From: Rhodococcus sp. RD6.2
GTDB lineage: Bacteria > Actinomycetota > Actinomycetes > Mycobacteriales > Mycobacteriaceae
Assembly (NCBI RefSeq): GCF_001040705.1
Contig: NZ_CVQP01000001.1
Span: 905,110 to 969,109 of the forward strand
Direction of reading: 5' to 3'
Length of the DNA stretch: 64,000 nucleotides
Positions 46,575-55,798 of the stretch are shown here, one piece after another (within the stretch, counting starts at the first letter, position 1; each line of letters begins with the position of its first letter). The notes under the pieces are model-generated. The model saw nothing but the letters and a program-made list of their open reading frames with translations, was not told where the DNA came from and ran no database searches. A program made the translations under genes and the position numbers.

Positions 46575-48650
46575 GTGACCGATACGGACCTGATCGCCAC
46601 CAATGCGCTCGACGATGCGGTGTCCACCGCGTCGGGCACGACCGGCGGTTCACAGACTTCTTCGACGGCTTCGGCCGTCACTGCCGCGACGAAGCGCGCC
46701 GACGCTCGCCGCGGTGCCGGACTCTCCGGCATGGTGCTGACCGAACTGCGTGTACTGGCAGGCGAGCTCGGCATCAAGGGCACCTCCGGGATGCGCAAGG
46801 GCGACCTGATCGCAGCCATCAAGGAGCGGCAGACGGGCGGCGCCGCACCCAAGTCCGCCAAGTCCGAGAAGGCGGCCCCACAGGGGGACACGACGGCCAA
46901 GGCCGATGCGCCGGCGAAGGCCGAAGCGCCGGTGAAGACCGAAGCGCCGGTGAAGACCGCGCCCGCCACGTCCTCGAAGGCCGAGTCGGCCGACGCAGGT
47001 GAGCAGACCGCGATCGAGATCACGGACGCGCAGGCCGATAGCGACCAGGGCGGTCGCCGCGGCAGGCAGCGTCGCGGTGCGTCGAGGCCCGCGGGCGGTG
47101 CGGCCCCCGACCAGGCGGAGTCCTCCGAGCAGCAGCCTGCGCGCCAGGAGCAGCAGCCGCGCCAGGAGCAGCAGCCGCGCCAGGAACAGGGCGGTGACCG
47201 TCCGCGCCGGGAGCGTGGACAGGGTGGTGATCGCAACCAGGGCGACCGCAACCAGGGCGACCGCAACCAGGGCGACCGCAACCAGGGCGACCGCAGTCAG
47301 GGTGGCCGCAGCCAGGACCGGAACCAGGACGAGCGTGGTCAGGGGAACGGTCCCCGCAACGATTCGCGTGACAACCGCGACGACGACGGCGAGGGACGCG
47401 GTCGCCGCGGTCGCCGATTCCGTGAGCGCAGGCGTGGACGTGACCGCGGCGAAGGCGGAGTCGGCGGTGGCGGCGGAGACGTCGAGATCCGCGAGGACGA
47501 CGTCCTGCAGCCGGTCGCGGGCATCCTCGACGTGCTCGACAACTACGCGTTCGTGCGCACGTCGGGCTACCTCGCCGGACCGAACGACGTCTATGTGTCG
47601 ATGAACCTGATTCGCAAGAACGGGCTTCGTCGTGGCGACGCCATCACCGGTGCCGTCCGCGTCGCCCGTGAGGGGGAGTCCGCTGGCTCGCAGCGTCAGA
47701 AGTTCAACCCGCTGGTTCGCATCGACACGGTGAACGGCGGTGACGTCGAGGCAGCGAAGCGTCGTCCCGAGTTCAACAAGCTCACCCCGCTGTACCCGAA
47801 CCAGCGGCTGCGTCTCGAGACCACGCCGAACATCCTGACCACCCGGGTCATCGACCTCGTCATGCCGATCGGCAAGGGGCAGCGTGCGCTGATCGTCTCC
47901 CCGCCGAAGGCTGGCAAGACGACGGTCCTGCAGGACATCGCGAACGCGATCTCGGTCAACAACCCCGAGTGCTACCTGATGGTGGTCCTGGTCGACGAGC
48001 GGCCCGAAGAGGTCACCGACATGCAGCGTTCGGTGAAGGGTGAGGTCATCGCCTCGACCTTCGACCGGCCGCCGTCAGACCACACCTCGGTGGCCGAACT
48101 GGCCATCGAGCGCGCGAAGCGGCTCGTCGAGAACGGCCGCGACGTGGTCGTCCTGCTCGACTCGATCACCCGACTCGGCCGCGCCTACAACAACTCGTCG
48201 CCCGCGTCCGGACGCATCCTGTCCGGTGGTGTCGACTCGACGGCGCTGTACCCGCCGAAGCGTTTCCTCGGTGCTGCCCGCAACATCGAGAACGGCGGCT
48301 CGCTGACGATCATCGCTTCGGCGCTGGTCGAGACCGGTTCCACCGGCGACACCGTGATCTTCGAGGAGTTCAAGGGCACCGGTAACGCGGAGCTCAAGCT
48401 CGACCGCAAGATCGCCGAGCGCCGCGTCTTCCCGGCCGTCGACGTGAACCTGTCGAGTACCCGCAAGGACGAACTGCTGATGAGCCCGGACGAGTTCGCC
48501 GTCGTGCACAAGCTGCGCCGGGTGCTGTCGGGTCTGGACACGCACCAGGCGATCGACCTCCTCGTCGATCGTCTCAAGAAGTCGAAGAGCAATGTCGAGT
48601 TCCTGATGCAGGTCACCAAGACCGCGCCGGGCTCGATGGGCAACGACTAG
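46575..48650 (+). CDS. rho: Transcription termination factor Rho
   Basis: A 691-residue hexameric RNA helicase that ends transcription at Rho-dependent sites. The N-terminal helix bundle (LTELRVLAGELGIKGTSGMRKGDLIAAIKE) is followed by a disordered insert at about residues 90-300, rich in Gln, Arg, Asp and Gly with tandem GDRNQ units. The RNA-binding cold-shock-like domain (GILDVLDNYAFVRTSGYLAGPNDVYVS) and ATPase follow, with Walker A SPPKAGKTT near 441-449 and the Q-loop/R-loop region near SVKGEVIASTFDRPPSDH. Actinobacterial Rho proteins often have such inserts; this one is longer than the 602-residue M. tuberculosis Rho. It starts at the GTG at 46575. Confidence 0.96.
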   Translation: MTDTDLIATNALDDAVSTASGTTGGSQTSSTASAVTAATKRADARRGAGLSGMVLTELRVLAGELGIKGTSGMRKGDLIAAIKERQTGGAAPKSAKSEKAAPQGDTTAKADAPAKAEAPVKTEAPVKTAPATSSKAESADAGEQTAIEITDAQADSDQGGRRGRQRRGASRPAGGAAPDQAESSEQQPARQEQQPRQEQQPRQEQGGDRPRRERGQGGDRNQGDRNQGDRNQGDRNQGDRSQGGRSQDRNQDERGQGNGPRNDSRDNRDDDGEGRGRRGRRFRERRRGRDRGEGGVGGGGGDVEIREDDVLQPVAGILDVLDNYAFVRTSGYLAGPNDVYVSMNLIRKNGLRRGDAITGAVRVAREGESAGSQRQKFNPLVRIDTVNGGDVEAAKRRPEFNKLTPLYPNQRLRLETTPNILTTRVIDLVMPIGKGQRALIVSPPKAGKTTVLQDIANAISVNNPECYLMVVLVDERPEEVTDMQRSVKGEVIASTFDRPPSDHTSVAELAIERAKRLVENGRDVVVLLDSITRLGRAYNNSSPASGRILSGGVDSTALYPPKRFLGAARNIENGGSLTIIASALVETGSTGDTVIFEEFKGTGNAELKLDRKIAERRVFPAVDVNLSSTRKDELLMSPDEFAVVHKLRRVLSGLDTHQAIDLLVDRLKKSKSNVEFLMQVTKTAPGSMGND
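47232..47306 (+). repeat. 15-bp tandem repeat inside rho
   Basis: Four identical copies of CGCAACCAGGGCGAC (47232-47291) and a fifth diverged copy encode RNQGD repeats in the Rho insert. The DNA-level identity points to recent slippage and likely length variation between strains. Confidence 0.9.
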
Positions 48651-48663
48651 CAGGGAACAGATC

Positions 48664-48698
48664 GGCTGCCGACGGCGTTTAGGAGAACGTCGGCAGCC
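48664..48698 (+). terminator. Hairpin after rho
   Basis: An 11-base-pair perfect stem (48664-48674 with 48688-48698) with a 13-base loop lies 14 bases beyond the rho stop. Only a weak T content follows. Confidence 0.65.
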
Positions 48699-48815
48699 TC
48701 TGGCAGAATGAACGACCGCGCATCCGGCGTTCGCCGAATGTTGGAAACTCAATGTCCGGTTCCGGTTCACGGCTTCGATTCGCGAAGCCGACCCGGCGAC
48801 CACGAAAGGGACACC

Positions 48816-49049
48816 ATGAAGGCAGGAATCCACCCCGAGTACGTGGCGACCACCGTCGTCTGCGGTTGCGGGAACACGTTCGAGACCCGCAGCACCAAGG
48901 AGTCCGGACGGATCACCGTCGAGGTCTGCTCGCAGTGCCACCCGTTCTACACCGGCAAGCAGAAGATCCTCGACACCGGCGGACGCGTTGCCCGCTTCGA
49001 GGCTCGCTACGGCAAGCGCGCGTCGAAGAAGGCCGACGCCGACAGCTAG
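48816..49049 (+). CDS. rpmE: 50S ribosomal protein L31, zinc-ribbon form
   Basis: A 77-residue ribosomal protein. Four cysteines in CGCGNTF and [10 protein letters not shown] make this the zinc-binding C+ form of L31, and [21 protein letters not shown] is the conserved C-terminal part. The zinc-free form, if the genome has one, is usually induced by zinc shortage. The ATG follows GAAAGGGA. It lies between rho and prfA as in mycobacteria. Confidence 0.97.
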   Translation: MKAGIHPEYVATTVVCGCGNTFETRSTKESGRITVEVCSQCHPFYTGKQKILDTGGRVARFEARYGKRASKKADADS

Positions 49050-49056
49050 CGACATC

Positions 49057-49103
49057 GCCGACGCCCGTCCTGTGCACCTTGCAGGCCGGGCGTCGGCTTT
49101 TTT
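49057..49103 (+). terminator. Intrinsic terminator after rpmE
   Basis: GCCGACGCCCG (49057-49067) pairs with CGGGCGTCGGC (49087-49097), followed by six T residues. It is the clearest rho-independent terminator in the window. Confidence 0.93.
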
Positions 49104-49152
49104 GCATCCCCACCTTCGTTAACCCGATTCGAACGCACACCTGGAGCGCATC

Positions 49153-50232
49153 ATGGCGGGCACCACCCAGCCCTCGGCGATCGACGACATCCTGGCCGAG
49201 CACGCCGGCCTCGAACTGCAGCTGGCGGACCCGTCGCTGCACAACGATCCGGCCGCAGCACGACGGGTGGGCAAGCGATTCGCCGAGCTCGCGCCGATCA
49301 TGGCGACCCACGCGAAGCTGGTCGCCGCACGTGAGGACCTCGACGCCGCCCGCGAACTGGCGGCCGATGACGCGTCCTTCGCTGCGGAACTGCCCGCACT
49401 CGAGGCGCTGGTCGAGGAACTCGACGTCACGCTCACCGACCTGCTCGCGCCTCGTGACCCGCACGACGGCGACGACGTGGTGCTCGAGGTGAAGTCCGGT
49501 GAAGGTGGCGAGGAGTCCGCGTTGTTCGCGGCCGACCTCGCGCGGATGTACACCCGCAGCGCGGAGAACGCGGGGTGGCGCGTCGAGGTTCTCGGAGCGA
49601 CATACTCCGATCTCGGTGGATTCAAGGACGTCACGCTCTCCATCAAGTCGAAGGGCGACGTCCGCGACGGCGTGTGGTCACGGCTGAAGTTCGAGGGAGG
49701 CGTGCACCGCGTGCAGCGGGTTCCGGTCACCGAATCGCAGGGCCGCGTCCACACCTCGGCGGCGGGCGTGTTCATCTACCCCGAACCCGACGAGGTCGAG
49801 GAAGTTCAGATCGACGAGGGCGACCTGCGCATCGACGTCTACCGCTCTTCCGGCAAGGGCGGTCAGGGCGTCAACACGACCGACTCCGCGGTCCGCATCA
49901 CCCACCTGCCCACCGGCATCGTCGTCACCTGCCAGAACGAACGTTCCCAGCTGCAGAACAAGGCCCGCGCAATGCAGGTTCTCGCGGCTCGGCTGCAGGC
50001 CGCCGCGGAGGAGGCCGCAGACGCGGAGGCGTCGGCAGGCCGCGCCAGCCAGGTTCGCACCGTGGACCGGTCCGAGCGGATCCGGACCTACAACTTCCCC
50101 GAGAACCGCATCACCGATCACCGGATCGGGTTCAAGGCCCACAACCTCGACGCGGTCCTCGACGGCGACATGGACGCGCTGCTCGACGCTCTCGGCAAGT
50201 CCGACCGGGAAGCGCGACTCGCCGCCGAATGA
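49153..50232 (+). CDS. prfA: Peptide chain release factor 1
   Basis: A 359-residue class I release factor that reads UAA and UAG. The catalytic GGQ motif is in [20 protein letters not shown], and the stop-codon recognition motif region is [20 protein letters not shown]. The C-terminal [20 protein letters not shown] is typical of RF1. The next gene, prmC, methylates the GGQ glutamine, so enzyme and substrate genes are adjacent. The ATG at 49153 lies 49 bases after the rpmE terminator. Confidence 0.97.
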   Translation: MAGTTQPSAIDDILAEHAGLELQLADPSLHNDPAAARRVGKRFAELAPIMATHAKLVAAREDLDAARELAADDASFAAELPALEALVEELDVTLTDLLAPRDPHDGDDVVLEVKSGEGGEESALFAADLARMYTRSAENAGWRVEVLGATYSDLGGFKDVTLSIKSKGDVRDGVWSRLKFEGGVHRVQRVPVTESQGRVHTSAAGVFIYPEPDEVEEVQIDEGDLRIDVYRSSGKGGQGVNTTDSAVRITHLPTGIVVTCQNERSQLQNKARAMQVLAARLQAAAEEAADAEASAGRASQVRTVDRSERIRTYNFPENRITDHRIGFKAHNLDAVLDGDMDALLDALGKSDREARLAAE

Positions 50233-50289
50233 CGGGTGAGGCACGGTGGTCGTCGCATCCGTTCCGACACCACATGGCAGGCTGAACGC

Positions 50290-51189
50290 GTGACACGACA
50301 ACCGTTGCGCCTGGCGATCCTCGACGCCACTCGCACACTCGAGGATGCAGGGGTTCCCAGCCCGCGCACGGACGCGGAACTGCTCGCTGCGCACGTCGTC
50401 GGCGTCGACCGCGGACGACTTGGCCTTATCCCGCTGGTCGATCCCGATGTGATCGAGACCTACCGAGGCCTCGTCGCGCGTCGTGCGGAGCGAATTCCGT
50501 TGCAGCACATCACCGGTGTCGCGGCGATAGGTGCGATTGACCTGGCGGTCGGTCCGGGGGTGTTCGTCCCGCGTCCGGAGACCGAGCTGCTTCTCGCGTG
50601 GGCGATCGCGGTACTCGAGGCCACCCCGACGAGACCGCCGGTGGTCCTGGACCTGTGCACGGGATCCGGTGCGTTGGCGCTCGCGATCGCCCAGGCGCGG
50701 CCGGATGCCGTCGTCCATGCGGTCGAACTCGAGACCGCGGCACTGGCGTGGGCACGGCGCAACGCCGACACCCGTGCGGCGATGGGGGACACGCCGATCG
50801 TGCTCCACCACGGCGACGTCACCGACCGTGCGTTGCTGCCCGACCTCGAGGGTGGGGTCGATCTGGTCGTGTCGAACCCGCCGTACATCCCCGTGGGAGC
50901 GCAGCTCGAGCCGGAGGTGGCGGACCACGACCCGTCGACCGCGCTGTTCGGCGGTCCGGACGGGCTCTCGGTGATCACACCGATGGTGTCGAACATCGCG
51001 CGCTGGCTCCGTATCGGCGGTGCCCTCGCCATCGAGCACGACGATTCCAACGGTGCGCAGGTGGCGGCACTCCTGCGGGAACGTCGCGTGTTCGGTGAGG
51101 TCTCGGAACACAACGACCTGGCGGGCAAACCGCGGTTCGTCGTCGCCCGGCGCGTCGCGACTGCCACGGAAGCTGCGCGAGGACACTGA
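50290..51189 (+). CDS. prmC: Peptide chain release factor N5-glutamine methyltransferase
   Basis: A 299-residue SAM-dependent methyltransferase that methylates the GGQ glutamine of release factors. The SAM motif is VLDLCTGSGALALAIA and the substrate motif NPPY lies near residue 197 (SNPPYIPVG). The N-terminal helical domain (LRLAILDATRTLEDAGVPSPRTDAELLAAHV) is present. The start is the GTG at 50290; an upstream in-frame start at 50236 would add 18 residues of non-typical sequence. It lies 57 bases after prfA. Confidence 0.95.
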   Translation: MTRQPLRLAILDATRTLEDAGVPSPRTDAELLAAHVVGVDRGRLGLIPLVDPDVIETYRGLVARRAERIPLQHITGVAAIGAIDLAVGPGVFVPRPETELLLAWAIAVLEATPTRPPVVLDLCTGSGALALAIAQARPDAVVHAVELETAALAWARRNADTRAAMGDTPIVLHHGDVTDRALLPDLEGGVDLVVSNPPYIPVGAQLEPEVADHDPSTALFGGPDGLSVITPMVSNIARWLRIGGALAIEHDDSNGAQVAALLRERRVFGEVSEHNDLAGKPRFVVARRVATATEAARGH

Positions 51190-51266
51190 CCTACCACGGC
51201 GGCGGCCCGGCCACCTCACCGGTGGCGGCGACACCGGTTCAACGAGCCGGGTGAAAGGATGAACAG

Positions 51267-51932
51267 GTGAGCATCGTCTACGACTGCGGGCAACCAGACA
51301 CACGCGAGGCCGGAATCCGGGCTGCCGGAAACGCGCTCAAGGCAGGGCGTCTCGTCGTCATGCCGACCGACACGCTGTATGGCCTGGCCGCGGACGCGTT
51401 CGACAGTGATGCCGTCGCAGGCCTCCTGCGGGCCAAGGGTCGCGGACGTGACATGCCGGTACCGGTGCTCGTCGGTTCCTGGAACACCATCGACGGGCTG
51501 GTGTTCACGGTCCGGCCGGAGGCGCGGGAGCTCGTTCGCGCGTTCTGGCCGGGTGGCCTGAGTCTCGTCGTCCAGCAGGCGCCGTCGCTGGCATGGGATC
51601 TCGGGGACACCAGGGGAACGGTGATGCTGCGCATGCCGTTGCATCCCGTCGCACTCGAACTGTTGCGCGAGGTCGGCCCGCTGGCGGTGTCCAGCGCGAA
51701 CATCTCGGGTCACGCGCCGGCCACCACCGTCGCGCAGGCGCGTGATCAGCTCGGGGGCGGCGCGGCCGTCTACCTTGACGGCGGGCCCGCCGTGCACGCC
51801 GTCGCGTCGACGATCGTCGACCTGACCTCCGACGTCCCGCGGGTTCTTCGCGAGGGCGCCGTCCCGACAGCCGACGTCGCCGAGGTTCTCGGCGTAACCG
51901 TCGAGAGTCTGCTCGGAAGCGCGCGAGGATGA
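51267..51932 (+). CDS. tsaC: L-threonylcarbamoyladenylate synthase
   Basis: A 221-residue YrdC/Sua5-fold protein that makes threonylcarbamoyl-AMP from threonine, bicarbonate and ATP for the t6A modification of tRNAs. Conserved stretches are GRLVVMPTDTLYGLAADAFD, KGRGRDMPVPVLVGS, FWPGGLSLVVQQ and VSSANISGHAPATT. The GTG start has GAAAGGA upstream. It is the Rv1301 counterpart by position. The protein lacks the C-terminal Sua5 domain, so it is the short TsaC type in length. Confidence 0.94.
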   Translation: MSIVYDCGQPDTREAGIRAAGNALKAGRLVVMPTDTLYGLAADAFDSDAVAGLLRAKGRGRDMPVPVLVGSWNTIDGLVFTVRPEARELVRAFWPGGLSLVVQQAPSLAWDLGDTRGTVMLRMPLHPVALELLREVGPLAVSSANISGHAPATTVAQARDQLGGGAAVYLDGGPAVHAVASTIVDLTSDVPRVLREGAVPTADVAEVLGVTVESLLGSARG

Positions 51933-51942
51933 GCACCGCACC

Positions 51943-53145
51943 GTGACCGTCGCCGATGCCACGCTCATGCTCGCGGCGGAGGCACCGGCGGCTCGAGGGG
52001 CGGGTGTGCCGCTCCGCGAGCTCCTTCTGGTGCTCTTCACCGCTGCAGTCATCACGTTTCTCGCCACCGGGGGAGTGCGACTGTTCGCACTCAAGTTCGG
52101 TGCGGTCGCCGTTCCTCGTGACCGCGACGTCCACGTCACGCCGACCCCGCGGCTCGGTGGACTCGGCATCTACTTCGGCTTCGCGGCCGCGCTCCTGTTC
52201 GCGCAGCAGCTGCCAGCGCTGACCAGGGGATTCGAGTACAACACCAAGGACATCCCCGCCGCATTGGTGTCGGCGACGGTGATCGTCGCCGTCGGCTTCG
52301 TCGACGACCGGTGGGGCCTCGACGCCCTCACCAAGTTCGTCGGCCAGGTCACTGCGGCCGGCGTGATGGTCGTGATGGGTGTCAGCTGGCTGGTGGTCTA
52401 CGTGCCCTTCGGTGGGGGTACGACCTGGGTGCTCGACCAGCTCCAGGGCGGACTGTTCACCGTGCTCGTCGCCGTGGTGATGATCAACGCGATGAACTTC
52501 GTCGACGGACTCGACGGACTCGCCGCCGGGCTGGGGTTGATCGCAGCGCTGGCGATCCTGGTCTTCTCGGTCGGTCTTCTCCACGAACAGGGCGGCGACG
52601 TCAGCGCCTATCCGCCCGCGATGCTCGCGGCAGCGCTCGCCGGGGCGTGCCTCGGGTTCTTGCCGCACAACTTCCAGCCCGCACGAATCTTCATGGGCGA
52701 CTCCGGGTCCATGCTCATCGGGCTGATGCTCGCCGCGATCTCGACGAGTGCCTCGGGCCGGATCACGCTGAACGCGTACGGATCTCGCGACATGCTCGGC
52801 CTGCTGTCGCCGCTGCTGCTGGTGGGCGCCGTGATGTTCATTCCGATCCTCGACCTGCTCCTCGCCGTCGTGCGGCGGACGATGGCGGGGCGCAGCCCGT
52901 TCGCCCCCGACAAGATGCACCTGCACCACCGGCTCCTCGAGATCGGACATTCGCACCGCCGGGTCGTGCTGTTGATCTACTTGTGGGTCGGCGTGCTCGC
53001 ATTCGGCGCGGTCGGGACGGCCCTGTTCGACCGGAGGATGGTCGTGCTCCTCGTCGCTGGGGGGCTCGTGTTCGCGTTGGTCGTCACCGCGGTCCCGTCG
53101 CTGCGGGTGCAGAAGGTTCGTGGTGGTGGCGGCGGTGCCGCCTGA
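51943..53145 (+). CDS. wecA: Decaprenyl-phosphate GlcNAc-1-phosphate transferase
   Basis: A 400-residue polytopic membrane enzyme of the MraY/WecA family with about 11 helices. It moves GlcNAc-1-phosphate from UDP-GlcNAc to decaprenyl phosphate, the first step of the arabinogalactan linker in mycolata. Signature motifs are RDVHVTPTPRLGGLGI, VGFVDDRWGLDALTKF, MINAMNFVDGLDGLAAG and KMHLHHRLLEIGHSHRRVV. It begins 10 bases after tsaC at a GTG. The last codons and stop lie inside the first copy of a 25-base tandem repeat, so the C-terminal Gly/Ala tail comes from the repeat. Confidence 0.95.
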   Translation: MTVADATLMLAAEAPAARGAGVPLRELLLVLFTAAVITFLATGGVRLFALKFGAVAVPRDRDVHVTPTPRLGGLGIYFGFAAALLFAQQLPALTRGFEYNTKDIPAALVSATVIVAVGFVDDRWGLDALTKFVGQVTAAGVMVVMGVSWLVVYVPFGGGTTWVLDQLQGGLFTVLVAVVMINAMNFVDGLDGLAAGLGLIAALAILVFSVGLLHEQGGDVSAYPPAMLAAALAGACLGFLPHNFQPARIFMGDSGSMLIGLMLAAISTSASGRITLNAYGSRDMLGLLSPLLLVGAVMFIPILDLLLAVVRRTMAGRSPFAPDKMHLHHRLLEIGHSHRRVVLLIYLWVGVLAFGAVGTALFDRRMVVLLVAGGLVFALVVTAVPSLRVQKVRGGGGGAA

Positions 53146-53225
53146 GGTGTACGGCGGCGGTGCCGCCTGAGGTGTACGGCGGCGGTGCCGCCTGAGGTAT
53201 ACGGCGGCGGTGCCGCCTGAGGTAT
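53128..53225. repeat. Four-copy 25-bp tandem repeat at the end of wecA
   Basis: Units begin at 53128, 53153, 53178 and 53203; the last is shortened. Each unit contains GCCGCC and GGCGGC arms across the unit border, so the array can form several alternative hairpins. Copies 1-2 have GTGTAC and copies 3-4 have GTAT at the same place. The wecA stop codon lies in copy 1. Confidence 0.92.
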
Positions 53226-53250
53226 GGGGCGACTCGCCGTGACCGCCAGC

Positions 53251-53256
53251 TACCCT
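53251..53256 (+). promoter_or_regulatory. -10 element for the AtpI-like gene, probable leaderless start
   Basis: TACCCT followed by eight bases and the GTG start codon, the same spacing as before argS and murA. No ribosome-binding site fits between. Confidence 0.5.
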
Positions 53257-53264
53257 GGACGCTT

Positions 53265-53711
53265 GTGAGCTTCTCTCCCGAACCCCTGCCCGACCCGTCT
53301 GCACCCCTTCGCGCCGCTGTGCGGTGGGGAATCGTCGGCCTGATCGCGCTCGCTGTCGTGGGTTCGATCGTCGCCTCGCTTCTCGCGGGGTGGGCCGGTC
53401 TGTGGGGAGCGCTGATCGGTGTCGCGGTCGGTGGTGGGTTCGTCCTCTGCACGGCGTTGGCAGTGCTGTTCACGGAGAAGATGCCTCCTGCGACGTCAGG
53501 CCTCATCCTGCTGGGCAGCTGGCTGCTCAAGATGATTCTGGCGGTCGTGGTCCTCGGTGTGCTCAGGGGGATGGATTTCTACAGCAAGGGTGCCCTGGTC
53601 GCGGTCCTGGTGCTCGCGCTGATCATCGTGCTCGGAGCCGAGACGATCGGACTGGTTCGTGTGAAAGTGCCGTACGTCGACTCCACGGACCCCGAATCCG
53701 ATACGAGGTAG
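53265..53711 (+). CDS. AtpI-like membrane protein at the head of the ATP synthase region
   Basis: A 148-residue protein with four predicted membrane helices (for example VGLIALAVVGSIVASLLAG, ALIGVAVGGGFVLCTALAVLF, ILLGSWLLKMILAVVVLGVL and ALVAVLVLALIIVLGAETIGLV). Position just before atpB and the helix layout fit the AtpI/Rv1303 type, small proteins thought to help assemble the c-ring. Sequence conservation in this family is low, so the call leans on gene order. It starts at a GTG. Confidence 0.8.
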   Translation: MSFSPEPLPDPSAPLRAAVRWGIVGLIALAVVGSIVASLLAGWAGLWGALIGVAVGGGFVLCTALAVLFTEKMPPATSGLILLGSWLLKMILAVVVLGVLRGMDFYSKGALVAVLVLALIIVLGAETIGLVRVKVPYVDSTDPESDTR

Positions 53712-54077
53712 TACTACGACCAGTAGTTTTCCTGGGCCCGAAGACCCCGTCTACACAACGTCGTAGTTGTGTTGATAAGGTCAGGGTCACGTGAGTGCTG
53801 GAACGGTGCGAATCAGACGAATCTGCACCGGGCTGGCAGCCGCGAAGGTGACTCCCATACTGGGTGTTTCGAGCATCGAAACCGCACATCGTGGGACCGC
53901 CGAGTCGACGACAGTCGCCGACACCGACAGACGCAACGCACTCGAGCACTTCCACGTGCCCGGGCGAGCCGCAGCGGCTGACGAATAAGCGAGCCGACCT
54001 GGTCGACTTGTTAGTTCGTCAATGTCCGATCGAACCGTAGGCGATGCCGCCTGCGGCCACGACTACGGGAGAGACCG
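53712..54077 (+). other. Intergenic region upstream of atpB
   Basis: About 365 bases with no convincing gene. It holds GTAGTACTAC (53708-53717), overlapping the previous stop, and a hyphenated inverted repeat at 53753-53772. A 65-codon frame from the GTG at 53791 uses rare codons (AGA, ATA) and shows no codon bias, so it is not called. The main atp promoter is probably here, near the AT-richer stretch at 53760-53785. Confidence 0.5.
53753..53772. promoter_or_regulatory. Inverted repeat in the atp upstream region
   Basis: ACACAAC and GTTGTGT are separated by GTCGTA. The symmetry, together with the AT-rich GTTGATAAGG next to it, suggests a regulator site or part of the atp promoter. No known regulator is assigned. 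Confidence 0.35.
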
Positions 54078-54869
54078 CTGAGCGTCACCACCCTGGCCGC
54101 GGAATTCCATCCGCCGTCACTAACAGACTTCTTCCCTCCCGCCGTGCTGTTCGAGGGCACGCCGTTCGAACTCGATCGTCTGATGCTGATCCGCATCCTC
54201 ATGACGGTCGTCCTGCTCGGCTTCTTCGCGGTTGCGATGCGCAGCCCGAAGCTCATCCCCCGTGGCGCGCAGAACGTCGCCGAGATGGGACTGGCGTTCG
54301 TCAAGGACCAGATCGCAGACGAGGTCCTCGGCAAGGAACAGGGCAAGCGGTTCCTGCCCGTCCTGGTCACGATCTTCTTCACGGTCCTGTTCCTGAACGC
54401 GTCGAGTGTGATCCCGTTCCTGAACATCTCCTCGAACGCCCGCATCGGCATGCCGATCGTGCTCGCCGCGCTCGCGTACGTGGTGTTCAACTACGTCGGA
54501 ATCAAGAAGTACGGCTTCTTCAAGTACGTGAAGTCGAGCATCGTCGTTCCGAATGTGCCGATCGCGATGCACGTCCTGCTGATCCCGATCGAGTTTCTCT
54601 CTACGTTCATCCTGCGGCCGTTCACGCTGACCGTCCGACTCATGGCCAACATGCTGGCCGGTCACGTCATGCTCGTGCTGTTCTTCAGTGCCACCCAGTA
54701 CTTCTTCTTCGAGGCCGCGGCCGGAATGAAGGTCTTCGGGATCTTCTCACTGGCGGCTGGGTTCGGCTTCACGCTGTTCGAGATGCTGGTGATCTTCCTG
54801 CAGGCGTACGTCTTCGCCCTGCTGACCGCCGTCTACATCGACCTGGCACTGCACGCCGACTCGCACTGA
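54078..54869 (+). CDS. atpB: ATP synthase subunit a (probable CTG start)
   Basis: A 263-residue membrane subunit that forms the proton half-channels against the c-ring. The conserved arginine region is FILRPFTLTVRLMANMLAGHV. Translation from the CTG at 54078 gives LSVTTLAAEFHPPSLTDFFPP, the N-terminus I expect for mycolata subunit a, and GGGAGAG lies at good distance before it. Back to the in-frame stop at 54012 there is no ATG, GTG or TTG. The first standard start, GTG at 54144, has no ribosome-binding site and would remove 22 conserved-looking residues. Confidence 0.9.
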   Translation: MSVTTLAAEFHPPSLTDFFPPAVLFEGTPFELDRLMLIRILMTVVLLGFFAVAMRSPKLIPRGAQNVAEMGLAFVKDQIADEVLGKEQGKRFLPVLVTIFFTVLFLNASSVIPFLNISSNARIGMPIVLAALAYVVFNYVGIKKYGFFKYVKSSIVVPNVPIAMHVLLIPIEFLSTFILRPFTLTVRLMANMLAGHVMLVLFFSATQYFFFEAAAGMKVFGIFSLAAGFGFTLFEMLVIFLQAYVFALLTAVYIDLALHADSH

Positions 54870-54897
54870 CCTCCGACGCCGCACTGTCGGCATCTGA

Positions 54898-55224
<327 letters not shown>

Positions 55225-55231
55225 TCACGCG

Positions 55232-55792
55232 ATGTCGAACATCACCGTGATCGCGGCCTCGGAGAGCGAGGACATCAACCCTCTGCTCCCCGAGACCTAT
55301 GACATCGTCTGGTCGCTGGTCTGTGTTGCTGTCATCGGCTTCTTCTTCTGGAAGTACATCCTTCCGAAGTTCCAGCAGGTTCTCGCCGATCGTTCCGACC
55401 AGATCGAAGGCGGCATCAAGCGGGCTGAGGAAGCGCAGACCGAGGCGAAGGCGGCACTCGAGCAGTACCGCGCCCAGCTCGCCGACGCGCGCACCGAGGC
55501 AGCGGCCATCCGCGAGGATGCCCGCACCCAGGGTCAGCAGATCATCAACGAGATGAAGGTGCAGGCTCAGGAGGAGAGCGACCGGATCGTCGCCGCAGGC
55601 AGCAGCCAGCTCGCCGCACAGCGTCAGCAGATCGTTGCGGAGCTCCGCAGCGACCTCGGCCGCACCGCGGTCGACCTGGCCGAGAAGGTCATCGGCGAGT
55701 CCCTCGCCGACGACGTCAAGCGGGCAGGCACGATCGACCGTTTCCTCAGTGAACTGGACACCGTCAGCGCTGACTCCGCAAACGGAAAGTGA
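55232..55792 (+). CDS. atpF: ATP synthase subunit b
   Basis: A 186-residue peripheral-stalk subunit. One membrane helix near residues 25-45 ([24 protein letters not shown]) is followed by a long charged coiled coil ([32 protein letters not shown] and on). The ATG at 55232 begins 7 bases after the atpE stop. Length and layout are standard for a single-copy b subunit. Confidence 0.95.
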   Translation: MSNITVIAASESEDINPLLPETYDIVWSLVCVAVIGFFFWKYILPKFQQVLADRSDQIEGGIKRAEEAQTEAKAALEQYRAQLADARTEAAAIREDARTQGQQIINEMKVQAQEESDRIVAAGSSQLAAQRQQIVAELRSDLGRTAVDLAEKVIGESLADDVKRAGTIDRFLSELDTVSADSANGK

Positions 55793-55798
55793 GCACCC

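Noticed and set aside
53128..53225. Tandem 25-bp units as a possible CRISPR array
   Set aside because: Units are directly adjacent with no unique spacers and begin inside a coding gene; no cas genes are in the window.
53791..53988. 65-codon frame upstream of atpB
   Set aside because: It uses AGA and ATA codons, has no third-position GC bias and no ribosome-binding site, so it is probably leader sequence.
54144..54869. GTG 54144 as the atpB start
   Set aside because: No ribosome-binding site, and it removes residues that look conserved in mycolata subunit a; the CTG at 54078 is preferred.
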